DNA of 53,564 nt. Source: DATIYF01 sp035517775. Its GTDB lineage: Bacteria > Acidobacteriota > Terriglobia > Terriglobales > Acidobacteriaceae. Both the position numbers and the translations under genes were made by a program. Below, one piece after another: positions 24,467 to 31,346 of this stretch. Where the stretch lies: NCBI GenBank assembly GCA_035517775.1, contig DATIYF010000013.1, positions 1 to 53,564 on the forward strand, in the 5' to 3' direction. The notes under the pieces are model-generated. The model ran no database searches, was not told the origin of the DNA, and saw only the letters and a program-made list of their open reading frames with translations. Positions within the stretch are counted from its first letter, which is position 1. The number at the start of each line of letters is the position of its first letter.

Positions 24467-24955
24467 ATGAAACTCTCACGCATCGCCATTCCGCTGTTGT
24501 TGTTGTGCTTCGTCATTCCTGCTCTGGCCGCGCCGGATGCAGAATCCTCCTTCGCCAACCTGAAGTCCCTGGCGGGTGACTGGACCGGCAAAACCACCGA
24601 CGGACGAGCCGTCGAGGTTTCCTTTCGCGTCACCTCCAACGGCTCGGCGCTGATGAGCGAAATCAAAGGCAAAGAAGACATGATCACCATGTTCCATCTC
24701 GATGGCAGCCGCCTGCTTCTCACCCACTACTGCGGCTCCGGCAACCAGCCGCGCATGGTGGGAACCGCTTCGCCGGACGGCAAGACCATCACCTTTGACT
24801 TCCTCGACGCCACCAACCTCGCCAGCCCCGACGCCGCGCACATGCATCGCCTCGTCATCACCATGCCTGACGCCAATCATCACACCGAGGCGTGGACCTA
24901 TGTGGACCACGGCAAAGAAATGACCGAAATGTTCACCCTGGCCCGCGCAAACTAA
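24467..24955 (+). CDS. Secreted lipocalin-like protein of unknown function
   Basis: 162 residues with a signal peptide (cleavage near ALAAPD). The mature domain (LKSLAGDWTGKTTDGRAVEVSF, DMITMFHLDGSRLLLTHYC) resembles DUF1579/lipocalin-like barrels with alternating beta strands. ATG 24467 is preceded by AAGGAG. It is 51 bases after arsR and 32 before the SRPBCC gene, so it belongs to their operon. Ligand unknown. Confidence 0.78.
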   Translation: MKLSRIAIPLLLLCFVIPALAAPDAESSFANLKSLAGDWTGKTTDGRAVEVSFRVTSNGSALMSEIKGKEDMITMFHLDGSRLLLTHYCGSGNQPRMVGTASPDGKTITFDFLDATNLASPDAAHMHRLVITMPDANHHTEAWTYVDHGKEMTEMFTLARAN

Positions 24956-24987
24956 GCGCCGCGGCGCAAACAACTTAAGGAGACATC

Positions 24988-25512
24988 ATGGCTACAGCTG
25001 TTATTACTCCCGATCAAGACGCCGTCACTGCGGAAATCATGATTGCCGCTCCGCCCGAGCGCGTCTTCCAGGCCATCACCGATCCTCGCCAGACCGCGCA
25101 ATGGTGGGGACAAAAAGGCATGTACCGCGCCAGCGAATGGCACACCGACGTTCGCCCCGGCGGCAAATGGTGGACCGTCGGCCTGGGCAAAGATGGAAAA
25201 CCATTTCGCGTGGAAGGCGAGTATCTCGAAGTGGATCCGCCCCGCCTGCTGGTGCATACCTGGAACCCCAGCTACCGGCCCACCTTCCAAACTACCGTTG
25301 TGCGCTGGGAGCTGGAGCCCCACAGCATGCACACCCTGCAGCACAGCGGCCCGGCCAGGGTCGGCACCGGCACCCTGCTCAAGCTTCGCCATTCCGGATT
25401 CGCCGGCAATCTCGAAGTGGCGAACGAGCATGGCAGCGGCTGGACCCGCGTTCTCGGCTGGATGCAGGCCTTCGTGGAAAAAGGCGAAACCGTCGAAACC
25501 CGCGTCGCCTAG
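24988..25512 (+). CDS. SRPBCC (AHSA1-like) domain protein
   Basis: 174 residues of the START-like helix-grip fold: AEIMIAAPPERVFQAITDP, QWWGQKGMY and GGKWW at the cavity mouth, with the long C-terminal helix RVLGWMQAFVEKG. Family members bind hydrophobic small molecules, and many occur with ArsR-type repressors in the same operon, as here. The ribosome site AAGGAGA precedes ATG 24988. Confidence 0.88.
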   Translation: MATAVITPDQDAVTAEIMIAAPPERVFQAITDPRQTAQWWGQKGMYRASEWHTDVRPGGKWWTVGLGKDGKPFRVEGEYLEVDPPRLLVHTWNPSYRPTFQTTVVRWELEPHSMHTLQHSGPARVGTGTLLKLRHSGFAGNLEVANEHGSGWTRVLGWMQAFVEKGETVETRVA

Positions 25513-25523
25513 GGGCTCCAGGA

Positions 25524-25550
25524 ATGCAGGGGCCGGTGCGGCCCCTGCAT
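25524..25550 (+). terminator. Strong hairpin after the SRPBCC operon
   Basis: A perfect 11-bp stem ATGCAGGGGCC / GGCCCCTGCAT with a 5-base loop, 12 bases after the stop codon. There is no T tract, so it may be a pause or processing hairpin rather than a full intrinsic terminator. The rest of 25551-25809 shows no gene. Confidence 0.55.
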
Positions 25551-25809
25551 CGCCTCAGGGCCCCGAACTCTCACACCTTGCACGGCCACTTGGCCTGCGA
25601 GAACGGTCCGCCATCAATCCAAATCGCCAGCCATTGCGTCGCGTCGTGGGTCCAATGCTGGGCGGCGGGAGGTCGCAAATCGGCGGAGTGTCATGCACTT
25701 CTGGGGATGACATAGAAAAGCTCCTTCACATAAGCACCGGGTGTTCAGGCCCTCACTTATGTCATTCTTCCAGGTCGTAGGCCAGGCGAGACGCCCTCAA
25801 GCGGCCAAG

Positions 25810-26961
25810 CTATGCCGCCTCGGCCTCAATCACACTGAACGGCGACTTGGTCGGAATGACTCGCGTCAGGCGGAAGCCCGCCCGCCCGAACAGCTCGCCG
25901 TATTCGCCCTCGGTGCGCTCGCGCCCGCCGGGAAAGAACAGCATCTCCAGATCAATCACCTTGGCCGGGTGCGGCTGGTTGCCTTCGGGCACCACCAGCT
26001 CGATCAGCACCAGTTTGCCGTGGCGTTTGCCCTCTAGCGCGCGCCGGCAGTGGCCCAGAATTTTCAGCGCCCGCTCGTCATCCCAGTCATGAATAATGGA
26101 TTTCATCACGTAGAGATCGCCGCCCTCGGGCACCGACTGAAAAAAGTCTCCCGCCATGGTACGGCAGCGGCCATCGAGCGCCAGTTGGCAGATTCTGTGC
26201 TCGGCGCCGCCGACCACGTCTTCCAGGTCGAAAAGCACCCCTTGCAGCTTGGGATACCGGCGCAGAATCTCGCAGATCACGAAGCCGTGCCCGCCGGCCA
26301 CATCCACCACCTTGCGGAAGGGCGAGAAGTCATACGCTTCCAGAATCGGAGCGATGGCCATGGCGCTCAGGTTGGTCATGGCGCGATGGAAGCGCTCATA
26401 CTCCACCGGGTTGGTAGGGAAGTAGTCGAACACCTTCTGCCCGGTCACGTGCTCAATGGTCGGCTGGCCGGTGCGCACCGAGTGCATCAGGTCGGCGGCA
26501 ATGTTGAAATGAAAGGGATCAGTGAGCCAGATCACTGTATCGCGCATAGATTGCGGATGGTCGCTGCGCAGGCGCTCAGCGGGCGGGGTAAGCGCGAAGG
26601 TGCGCGGCGTGGTCTCGCTGAACACGCCCAGCATGGCCAGCACCCGCAGCACCCGATACAGCGCGTCTTCATTCGTATTCGTGCTTCGGGCAAGTTCCGC
26701 CACCGGCCGGGGACCCTGGCGCAGCAGGTCAGCAATGTTCAACTCGGTCGCCACCCACAGCGCCGAGGAGACCACATAAGCCGTGCCCAGCTGAATAAGC
26801 ATGGGACCCGGATCGGGCGGCGGATGCGAATGGGAGTGCTCGTGCTCATGTCCGTGGTCATGATGCGCATGATCTTCACGATGCGCCCCGACCGGCGCCT
26901 TGGCGCTGGCCTTCTTCTTTGAATGCTTGCTCGAACGCCTGCTTTTCGATGAAGTCTTCAT
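25810..26961 (-). CDS. O-methyltransferase with His-rich N-terminal segment
   Basis: 383 residues. The catalytic part belongs to the plant-type/hydroxyneurosporene O-methyltransferase family: an N-terminal winged-helix dimerisation region (ELNIADLLRQGPRPVAELA, DALYRVLRVLAMLGVF), then the SAM site VVDVAGGHGFVICEIL, a catalytic-base region SIIHDWDDERALKIL and the end GFRLTRVIPT. The first 55 residues are unusual: a Lys/Ser-rich stretch followed by HREDHAHHDHGHEHEHSHSH, a His-rich metal-binding-like run not expected in this family. Start ATG 26961 has GGGGGAAT upstream; longer in-frame sequence overlaps miaB and is not credible. Confidence 0.85.
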   Translation of the reverse strand: MKTSSKSRRSSKHSKKKASAKAPVGAHREDHAHHDHGHEHEHSHSHPPPDPGPMLIQLGTAYVVSSALWVATELNIADLLRQGPRPVAELARSTNTNEDALYRVLRVLAMLGVFSETTPRTFALTPPAERLRSDHPQSMRDTVIWLTDPFHFNIAADLMHSVRTGQPTIEHVTGQKVFDYFPTNPVEYERFHRAMTNLSAMAIAPILEAYDFSPFRKVVDVAGGHGFVICEILRRYPKLQGVLFDLEDVVGGAEHRICQLALDGRCRTMAGDFFQSVPEGGDLYVMKSIIHDWDDERALKILGHCRRALEGKRHGKLVLIELVVPEGNQPHPAKVIDLEMLFFPGGRERTEGEYGELFGRAGFRLTRVIPTKSPFSVIEAEAA

Positions 26962-27039
26962 AATTCCCCCCTGAAAAAATTGCCTTGGCATCATACCAAG
27001 AGATGACCTTTGGAAAGCGGCAATCCTGGCCTGAGGCGT

Positions 27040-27045
27040 TATACT
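27040..27045 (+). promoter_or_regulatory. Candidate -10 element, near-leaderless miaB
   Basis: TATACT ends 6 bases before the miaB ATG at 27052. No Shine-Dalgarno precedes the ATG. Confidence 0.45.
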
Positions 27046-27051
27046 GGCGCT

Positions 27052-28371
27052 ATGGCGGGTGAGAAGACTTTTTATCTCGAAACCTTCGGCTGCCAGATGA
27101 ATGTGCACGACTCGGAAAAGGTCGTGGGCACACTTATCGCCGAGGGCTACCGCCAGGTCCCCACCGTCGAGGAAGCCGGTCTCATCCTTTACAACACCTG
27201 CTCCATCCGCGATAAGGCAGAACAAAAGGTTTTCCACCGCCTGGCCGACTACAAAAAGCTGCAGGCCCAGGGCAAGCGTTTCGGCGTGCTGGGCTGCGTG
27301 GCCCAGCAGGAGGGCGCGAAGATCTTCGAGCGCGCTCCTCACGTCTCCATGGTGTGCGGCTCGGCTTCCTACCGCAACCTGCCGGAGATGCTGGTGCAGA
27401 TCGAGGCCGGCAAGCGGGTGACGGGCCTGGACGACCGCGAAACCGACGCATGCTTCGAGACGGAATTTACGGCCCGCACCAACCCGCATCGCGGGTACAT
27501 CACGATCATCGAGGGCTGCGACAAGTTCTGCGCCTATTGCGTGGTTCCGTTCACTCGCGGCAAAGAGCGCAGCCGCGCCTCAGATTCCGTGCTGGCGGAG
27601 GCGCGCCAGATGGCCGACCTGGGCTACACGGAAATTCAGCTGCTCGGCCAGAATGTGAACTCCTATCGCGATGCGGCAGGGAAGAGGTCGTTCGCGGAGT
27701 TGCTGGCGGCGGTGGGCGAGGTCAAGGGAATCCGCCGGGTACGCTTTACCACCTCTCATCCGCGCGACTTCGGCCGCGACATCGTCGAGGCCATGGATGC
27801 CGTGCCGGCGCTCTGCGACCACGTTCATCTGCCGGCGCAGAGCGGGTCAACCCGCGTGCTTGACGCTATGCAGCGCCTCTATACACGGGAGCAGTATCTG
27901 GAACGCATCGCCTGGATCAAGGCAGCGAAGCGCGACATCAGCATTACCAGCGACCTCATCGTGGGCTTTCCCGGCGAGACCGAAGCTGAGTTCGAGGAAA
28001 CGCTCTCCCTGCTCGATCAGGTTGGCTATGACGGCATCTTCGGCTTCAAGTATTCGCCGCGCCCCAACACCCCGGCGCTCGCACTGCAGGACGCCATCCC
28101 GGACGAGCACAAGTCGCGCCGCCTGGCAAGCTTGCAGGAGCGGCAGAAGGCAATTCAGAAGGCCCGCAACCAGCGGCATATCGGCAGCACAGTGGAAGTG
28201 ATGGTCGAAGGGGAAAATCGGGCACGCGGCCAGTGGTCGGGGCGTACTTCGCAAAATAAGGTGCTGAACTTTACCCTCGCGCGCGACATCCAACCTGAAA
28301 TTGGCGGCTATTTACCAGTGCACGTCACCGGGTGTTTTCCCAACAGCCTTTTGGGAGAAGCGGTGATATAA
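27052..28371 (+). CDS. miaB: tRNA-2-methylthio-N6-dimethylallyladenosine synthase MiaB
   Basis: A 439-residue radical-SAM methylthiotransferase acting on A37 of tRNAs. The N-terminal cluster cysteines are in FGCQMN, NTCSIRDKA and LGCVAQ. The radical-SAM motif is CDKFCAYC. The TRAM domain lies at the C-terminus (HIGSTVEVMVEGEN to NSLLGEAV). MiaB rather than MtaB or RimO is indicated by ETFGCQMNVHDSEK and the GRTSQNK block. Start ATG 27052 (MAGEKTF) is preferred over an upstream in-frame start that falls within the divergent promoter region. Confidence 0.95.
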   Translation: MAGEKTFYLETFGCQMNVHDSEKVVGTLIAEGYRQVPTVEEAGLILYNTCSIRDKAEQKVFHRLADYKKLQAQGKRFGVLGCVAQQEGAKIFERAPHVSMVCGSASYRNLPEMLVQIEAGKRVTGLDDRETDACFETEFTARTNPHRGYITIIEGCDKFCAYCVVPFTRGKERSRASDSVLAEARQMADLGYTEIQLLGQNVNSYRDAAGKRSFAELLAAVGEVKGIRRVRFTTSHPRDFGRDIVEAMDAVPALCDHVHLPAQSGSTRVLDAMQRLYTREQYLERIAWIKAAKRDISITSDLIVGFPGETEAEFEETLSLLDQVGYDGIFGFKYSPRPNTPALALQDAIPDEHKSRRLASLQERQKAIQKARNQRHIGSTVEVMVEGENRARGQWSGRTSQNKVLNFTLARDIQPEIGGYLPVHVTGCFPNSLLGEAVI

Positions 28372-28433
28372 GACGGAGAGTGCCGCCCCTGGGCGGCGGT
28401 CCACAACAGGGCCCTCTGCAATTGGAGGCATGG

Positions 28434-28919
28434 ATGGAAGTGGAGATGAAGATTCGCGGCCTCATGATGGACCCGGTTAGCAATATGCCTATCGTGGTCC
28501 TGAAAGATATTGGCAGCGAGACCGTGCTGCCCATCTGGGTGGGGATTTACGAGGCCAACGCCATCGCTTTGGAGATTGAAAAGGTCTCGACCCCGCGGCC
28601 CATGACCCACGACCTGATCAAGAACGTCCTCACCGGCCTGAATACAGCGGTCCACAAGGTGGTAGTCACCGAGCTGCGGGAGGACACCTTCTACGCCGTG
28701 ATCTGGCTGGAGAGGGATGGCAGCGTAATCAGCATAGATTCCCGCCCCTCCGACGCGCTGGCCCTGGCCCTGCGCGTGGATTGCCCCATTTTCGTAGATG
28801 ATGAGGTCCTGAAGAGCTCCAAACAGGCGGCCAGCGCCAGCGACCGCGTGACCAGCGAAGAGCTGCGCAAATGGCTGGAGGGCCTGAACGACGAGGATCT
28901 CGGCCGCTACAAGATGTGA
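28434..28919 (+). CDS. Bifunctional nuclease (BFN/DUF151) family protein
   Basis: 161 residues of the DUF151 family, typified by plant and Thermotoga proteins with reported RNase and DNase activity. Characteristic blocks: VSNMPIVVLKD, LPIWVGIYEANAIA, RPMTHDLIKNVL and SRPSDALALALR. The start is ATG 28434 with GGAGG five bases upstream; an ATG four bases earlier is out of frame. It follows miaB by 62 bases and may share its transcript. The C-terminal 30 residues are predicted helix. Confidence 0.85.
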   Translation: MEVEMKIRGLMMDPVSNMPIVVLKDIGSETVLPIWVGIYEANAIALEIEKVSTPRPMTHDLIKNVLTGLNTAVHKVVVTELREDTFYAVIWLERDGSVISIDSRPSDALALALRVDCPIFVDDEVLKSSKQAASASDRVTSEELRKWLEGLNDEDLGRYKM

Positions 28920-29145
28920 GCACCCGCCAGCCCTGCTTGGTTCGAATACTCTCCGGCCGGCATTTTCCCACAAGCCTCAAGCATAGGAGACTGCCTGAAG
29001 GGATCATGGGTTTCAGAGCGGGCATTTCCGTTAACTTTACATAATACCTGTTATCGGACATTGCCCTGGAGTCGTTTCCCCCCGCCGCGCATCGAATTGG
29101 CATCGCCTCAAAAACACTTCGCTGTGGAAGGAATCCCAAGTCTCC

Positions 29146-30159
29146 ATGCCTACCATGAAAGCCGTGCAGGTCAGTAAGCCTGGTGGCGCGTTTGAGGTCG
29201 TCGAGCGTCCGATCCCCCAACCTGGCCCCCGCGCCGTGCGCATCAAGGTGGAAGCCTGCGGCATTTGTCATAGCGATGTCGTGGTCAAAGAAGGCATGTG
29301 GCCCGGACTGCAATTACCGCGCATACCTGGCCATGAGGTTGCCGGCCGGATTGATGCCCTGGGCGCAGAAGTCACGCAATGGAAAGCCGGCCAGCGGGTA
29401 GGCGTGGGCTGGCATGGCGGTCACTGCTTTGTATGCGACCCCTGCCGCCGGGGCGACTTTATCCTTTGTGTGAACCGGAAGGTTACCGGAATTCATTTCG
29501 ACGGCGGCTACGCCGAGTACATGATCGCGCCGGCAGAGGCGGTTGCCGCCATGCCTGAAGAATTGCAGGCTGCCGAAGCCGCTCCTCTGCTCTGCGCCGG
29601 GATCACTACCTACAATGCGTTGCGCAACGCCGGTGCGCGCTCCGGAGATACGGTTGCCGTCCAGGGCATCGGCGGATTAGGCCACCTGGGAGTGCAGTAC
29701 GCTCACCGAATGGGATTCCGTACCGTGGCCATTGGCCGCGGCAAAGACAAAGAAGCCCTGGCCCGCCAGCTAGGCGCTGATATTTACATCGCCGGCGCCG
29801 AATCCGATCCCGCCGCGGAACTGCAAAAGCTCGGGGGCGCGCGCGTCGTTTTGGCCACTGCTCCCGACGCCAAGTCCATGGGATCTCTGCTTGGCGGCCT
29901 CGCTCCGGGCGGCACGCTGCTGGTTGTCGGCGCTCCGGTCGAGCCGATTTCCTTCGGCGCCATCAGCCTGCTTTTCAATCGGCAACGCCTTCAGGGCTGG
30001 CCCTCGGGCACCGCCAAGGACTCCGAAGACACTCTGAGTTTCAGCGCCCTGAGCGGCGTGCGCCCCATGATCGAGAAGTTCCCTCTCGATAAGGCGAATG
30101 AAGCCTACGAGCAGATGATCAAGGGCCGCGCCAGGTTTCGCGTGGTACTGACGATGTAG
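29146..30159 (+). CDS. Zinc-dependent alcohol dehydrogenase (MDR family)
   Basis: 337 residues. Catalytic zinc ligands are Cys and His in CGICHSD and GHEVAG, with the third Cys in LLCAGIT. The structural zinc lobe has the four cysteines of CFVCDPC..LC. The cofactor site is GIGGLGHLGVQYA, followed by RGKDKEALARQLGA; the basic residue region after strand 2 hints at NADPH or NAD use but does not decide it. Overall similar to AdhP/AdhA-type enzymes. Bases 28920-29145 upstream hold no gene; GTTAACTTTACATAATACC at about 29030-29047 could be a promoter but lacks a good -35. Confidence 0.9.
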   Translation: MPTMKAVQVSKPGGAFEVVERPIPQPGPRAVRIKVEACGICHSDVVVKEGMWPGLQLPRIPGHEVAGRIDALGAEVTQWKAGQRVGVGWHGGHCFVCDPCRRGDFILCVNRKVTGIHFDGGYAEYMIAPAEAVAAMPEELQAAEAAPLLCAGITTYNALRNAGARSGDTVAVQGIGGLGHLGVQYAHRMGFRTVAIGRGKDKEALARQLGADIYIAGAESDPAAELQKLGGARVVLATAPDAKSMGSLLGGLAPGGTLLVVGAPVEPISFGAISLLFNRQRLQGWPSGTAKDSEDTLSFSALSGVRPMIEKFPLDKANEAYEQMIKGRARFRVVLTM

Positions 30160-30190
30160 CCCGTGCTGCCTTCGGTCCTTTCAGGAAAAT

Positions 30191-30235
30191 TGTCATCCCG
30201 AGCGAAGTGCGGATTCGAAGAATCCGTCCCACGAG
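30191..30235. repeat. TGTCATCCCGAGCGAAG-type dispersed repeat
   Basis: TGTCATCCCGAGCGAAGTGC followed by GGATTCGAAGAATCC, an internal palindrome. Second copy of the family seen at 21572. Confidence 0.6.
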
Positions 30236-30340
30236 TCGAGGGACCTGCTGTCTGTCGGTTCGTTCACAGATTGTCAGCGGGATGGCATTCCCGCATTGCG
30301 CCATGCAAGTGCCCATCTGTTGTCAGGAATGCTTAACCCT

Positions 30341-30394
30341 TGTCATTCCGAGCCGTCCGCAGCACGACTGAGCGGGGAGGAATCTGCACTTGCC
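30341..30394. repeat. TGTCATTCCGAG-type dispersed repeat, extended copy
   Basis: TGTCATTCCGAGCCG, an inserted CGTCCGCAGCACGACTGAG stretch, then GGGGAGGAATCTGC. It ends exactly where the promoter of the toxin-antitoxin pair begins, so its right edge may contribute the -35. Confidence 0.55.
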
Positions 30395-30414
30395 AAACCT
30401 CTTGCGGGCAGTGC

Positions 30415-30439
30415 TATAATTAACTAGTCAGTCTAGTCA
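30415..30439 (+). promoter_or_regulatory. -10 element and candidate operator of the toxin-antitoxin operon
   Basis: TATAAT (30415-30420) is followed by ACTAG-N5-CTAGT (30423-30437), a perfect inverted repeat that also reads as two direct CTAGTCA units, ending one base before the ATG at 30441. TTGCCA at 30390-30395 is a weak -35 with a long 19-base spacer. The dyad at the start site fits autorepression by the antitoxin. Confidence 0.55.
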
Positions 30440-30440
30440 T

Positions 30441-30713
30441 ATGGCGAAGTTATCCCAAAACCTCTGGCAACTGCAGACGGCTAAGGCCCAGTTTAGCGAA
30501 GTATTCCGCCGCGCCCGTTCGGAGGGCCCACAGTACGTAACCCGAGGAGGCAAGGAAGCGGTAGTGATCATCCCATCTGAGGAGTTCGAACGCCTCAAGG
30601 CGAGATCGCGCCAACCCAGGAGCTTAGTCGAATTCTTCGCCCAGTCTCCGTTGGTGGGGTCCGGTATAGACCTGGAACGAAAGCCGGATTATGGCCGGGA
30701 CATCAAGCTGTGA
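30441..30713 (+). CDS. Phd/YefM-family antitoxin
   Basis: 90 residues. The N-terminal DNA-binding fold is WQLQTAKAQFSEVFRRARSEGPQYVTRGGKEAVVII followed by SEEFERLK, diagnostic of Phd/YefM antitoxins. The C-terminal part (about 60-90) is a flexible toxin-binding tail. It overlaps the toxin by GTGA, as expected for co-translation. No Shine-Dalgarno precedes the ATG, and the message leader would be about 14 bases. Confidence 0.88.
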   Translation: MAKLSQNLWQLQTAKAQFSEVFRRARSEGPQYVTRGGKEAVVIIPSEEFERLKARSRQPRSLVEFFAQSPLVGSGIDLERKPDYGRDIKL

Positions 30714-31135
30714 GCGGTTTTCTCCTCGATACCAACGTAGTCTCGGAGCTGGTGAAGCCCAAGCCCGATCTCAACGTCACTCGCTGGATGCAGGCTACTG
30801 ACGAGAGCCTGCTGTATCTGAGCGTTCTGACGCTGGGAGAAGTTCGCAGGGGAATCACTTCCCTGCCGGATGCCGCGCGCCGGGTTAAGCTGGAAGCCTG
30901 GCTGGATATGGATCTGACGCTGCGCTTTTCCGGCCGGATTTTACCGGTTGATCAGGCCGTCGCCGAACGCTGGGGAAGGCTCTGCGGCAGCCTCGCCGCG
31001 CGCAGATCACCACTGCCTGTAATTGACGGTCTGCTGGCCGCCACGGCCCTGGAACACAATCTCACCTTGATTACGCGGGCCACGCAACACCTTGGCGCGA
31101 CAGGGGTCGCCTTTTTCGATCCGTGGAGGGAGTAA
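30710..31135 (+). CDS. VapC-like PIN-domain toxin
   Basis: 141 residues with a GTG start overlapping the antitoxin stop. The PIN acidic residues visible are Asp7 (LLDTNVVSEL), Glu44 (TLGEVRRG) and Asp106 (VIDGLLAATA). The usual fourth position, TRNxxDF, reads TRATQHLG, so the last acid is missing. Three acids are often enough to hold Mg2+, so activity is possible but not certain. The target would be an RNA, for VapC proteins typically tRNA or rRNA. The next 210 bases hold no gene. Confidence 0.88.
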   Translation: MSGFLLDTNVVSELVKPKPDLNVTRWMQATDESLLYLSVLTLGEVRRGITSLPDAARRVKLEAWLDMDLTLRFSGRILPVDQAVAERWGRLCGSLAARRSPLPVIDGLLAATALEHNLTLITRATQHLGATGVAFFDPWRE

Positions 31136-31346
31136 ACTGCCGAGAGCGTTCGGTGCGATTGTGTCATATTTTAGCGAGAGAGAGCTTGCCAGAGGGGCGC
31201 ACTCCGAAATCGACAAATGCCCGCTAACCTCACCAGAGCAAGTTGACTACCTGTTTCATCGAATGTTCGCGCTGATCGGGCTGTTGCTCCGCTCGACCGG
31301 ACGCATGAGGTAGCTCAGGCGGGTGGGCACAGCGCACCGGAGCTGC

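Noticed and set aside
26962..27489. Longer N-terminus for the O-methyltransferase extending to 27489
   Set aside because: It runs antisense through the start of miaB, and the ATG at 26961 has its own strong ribosome site.
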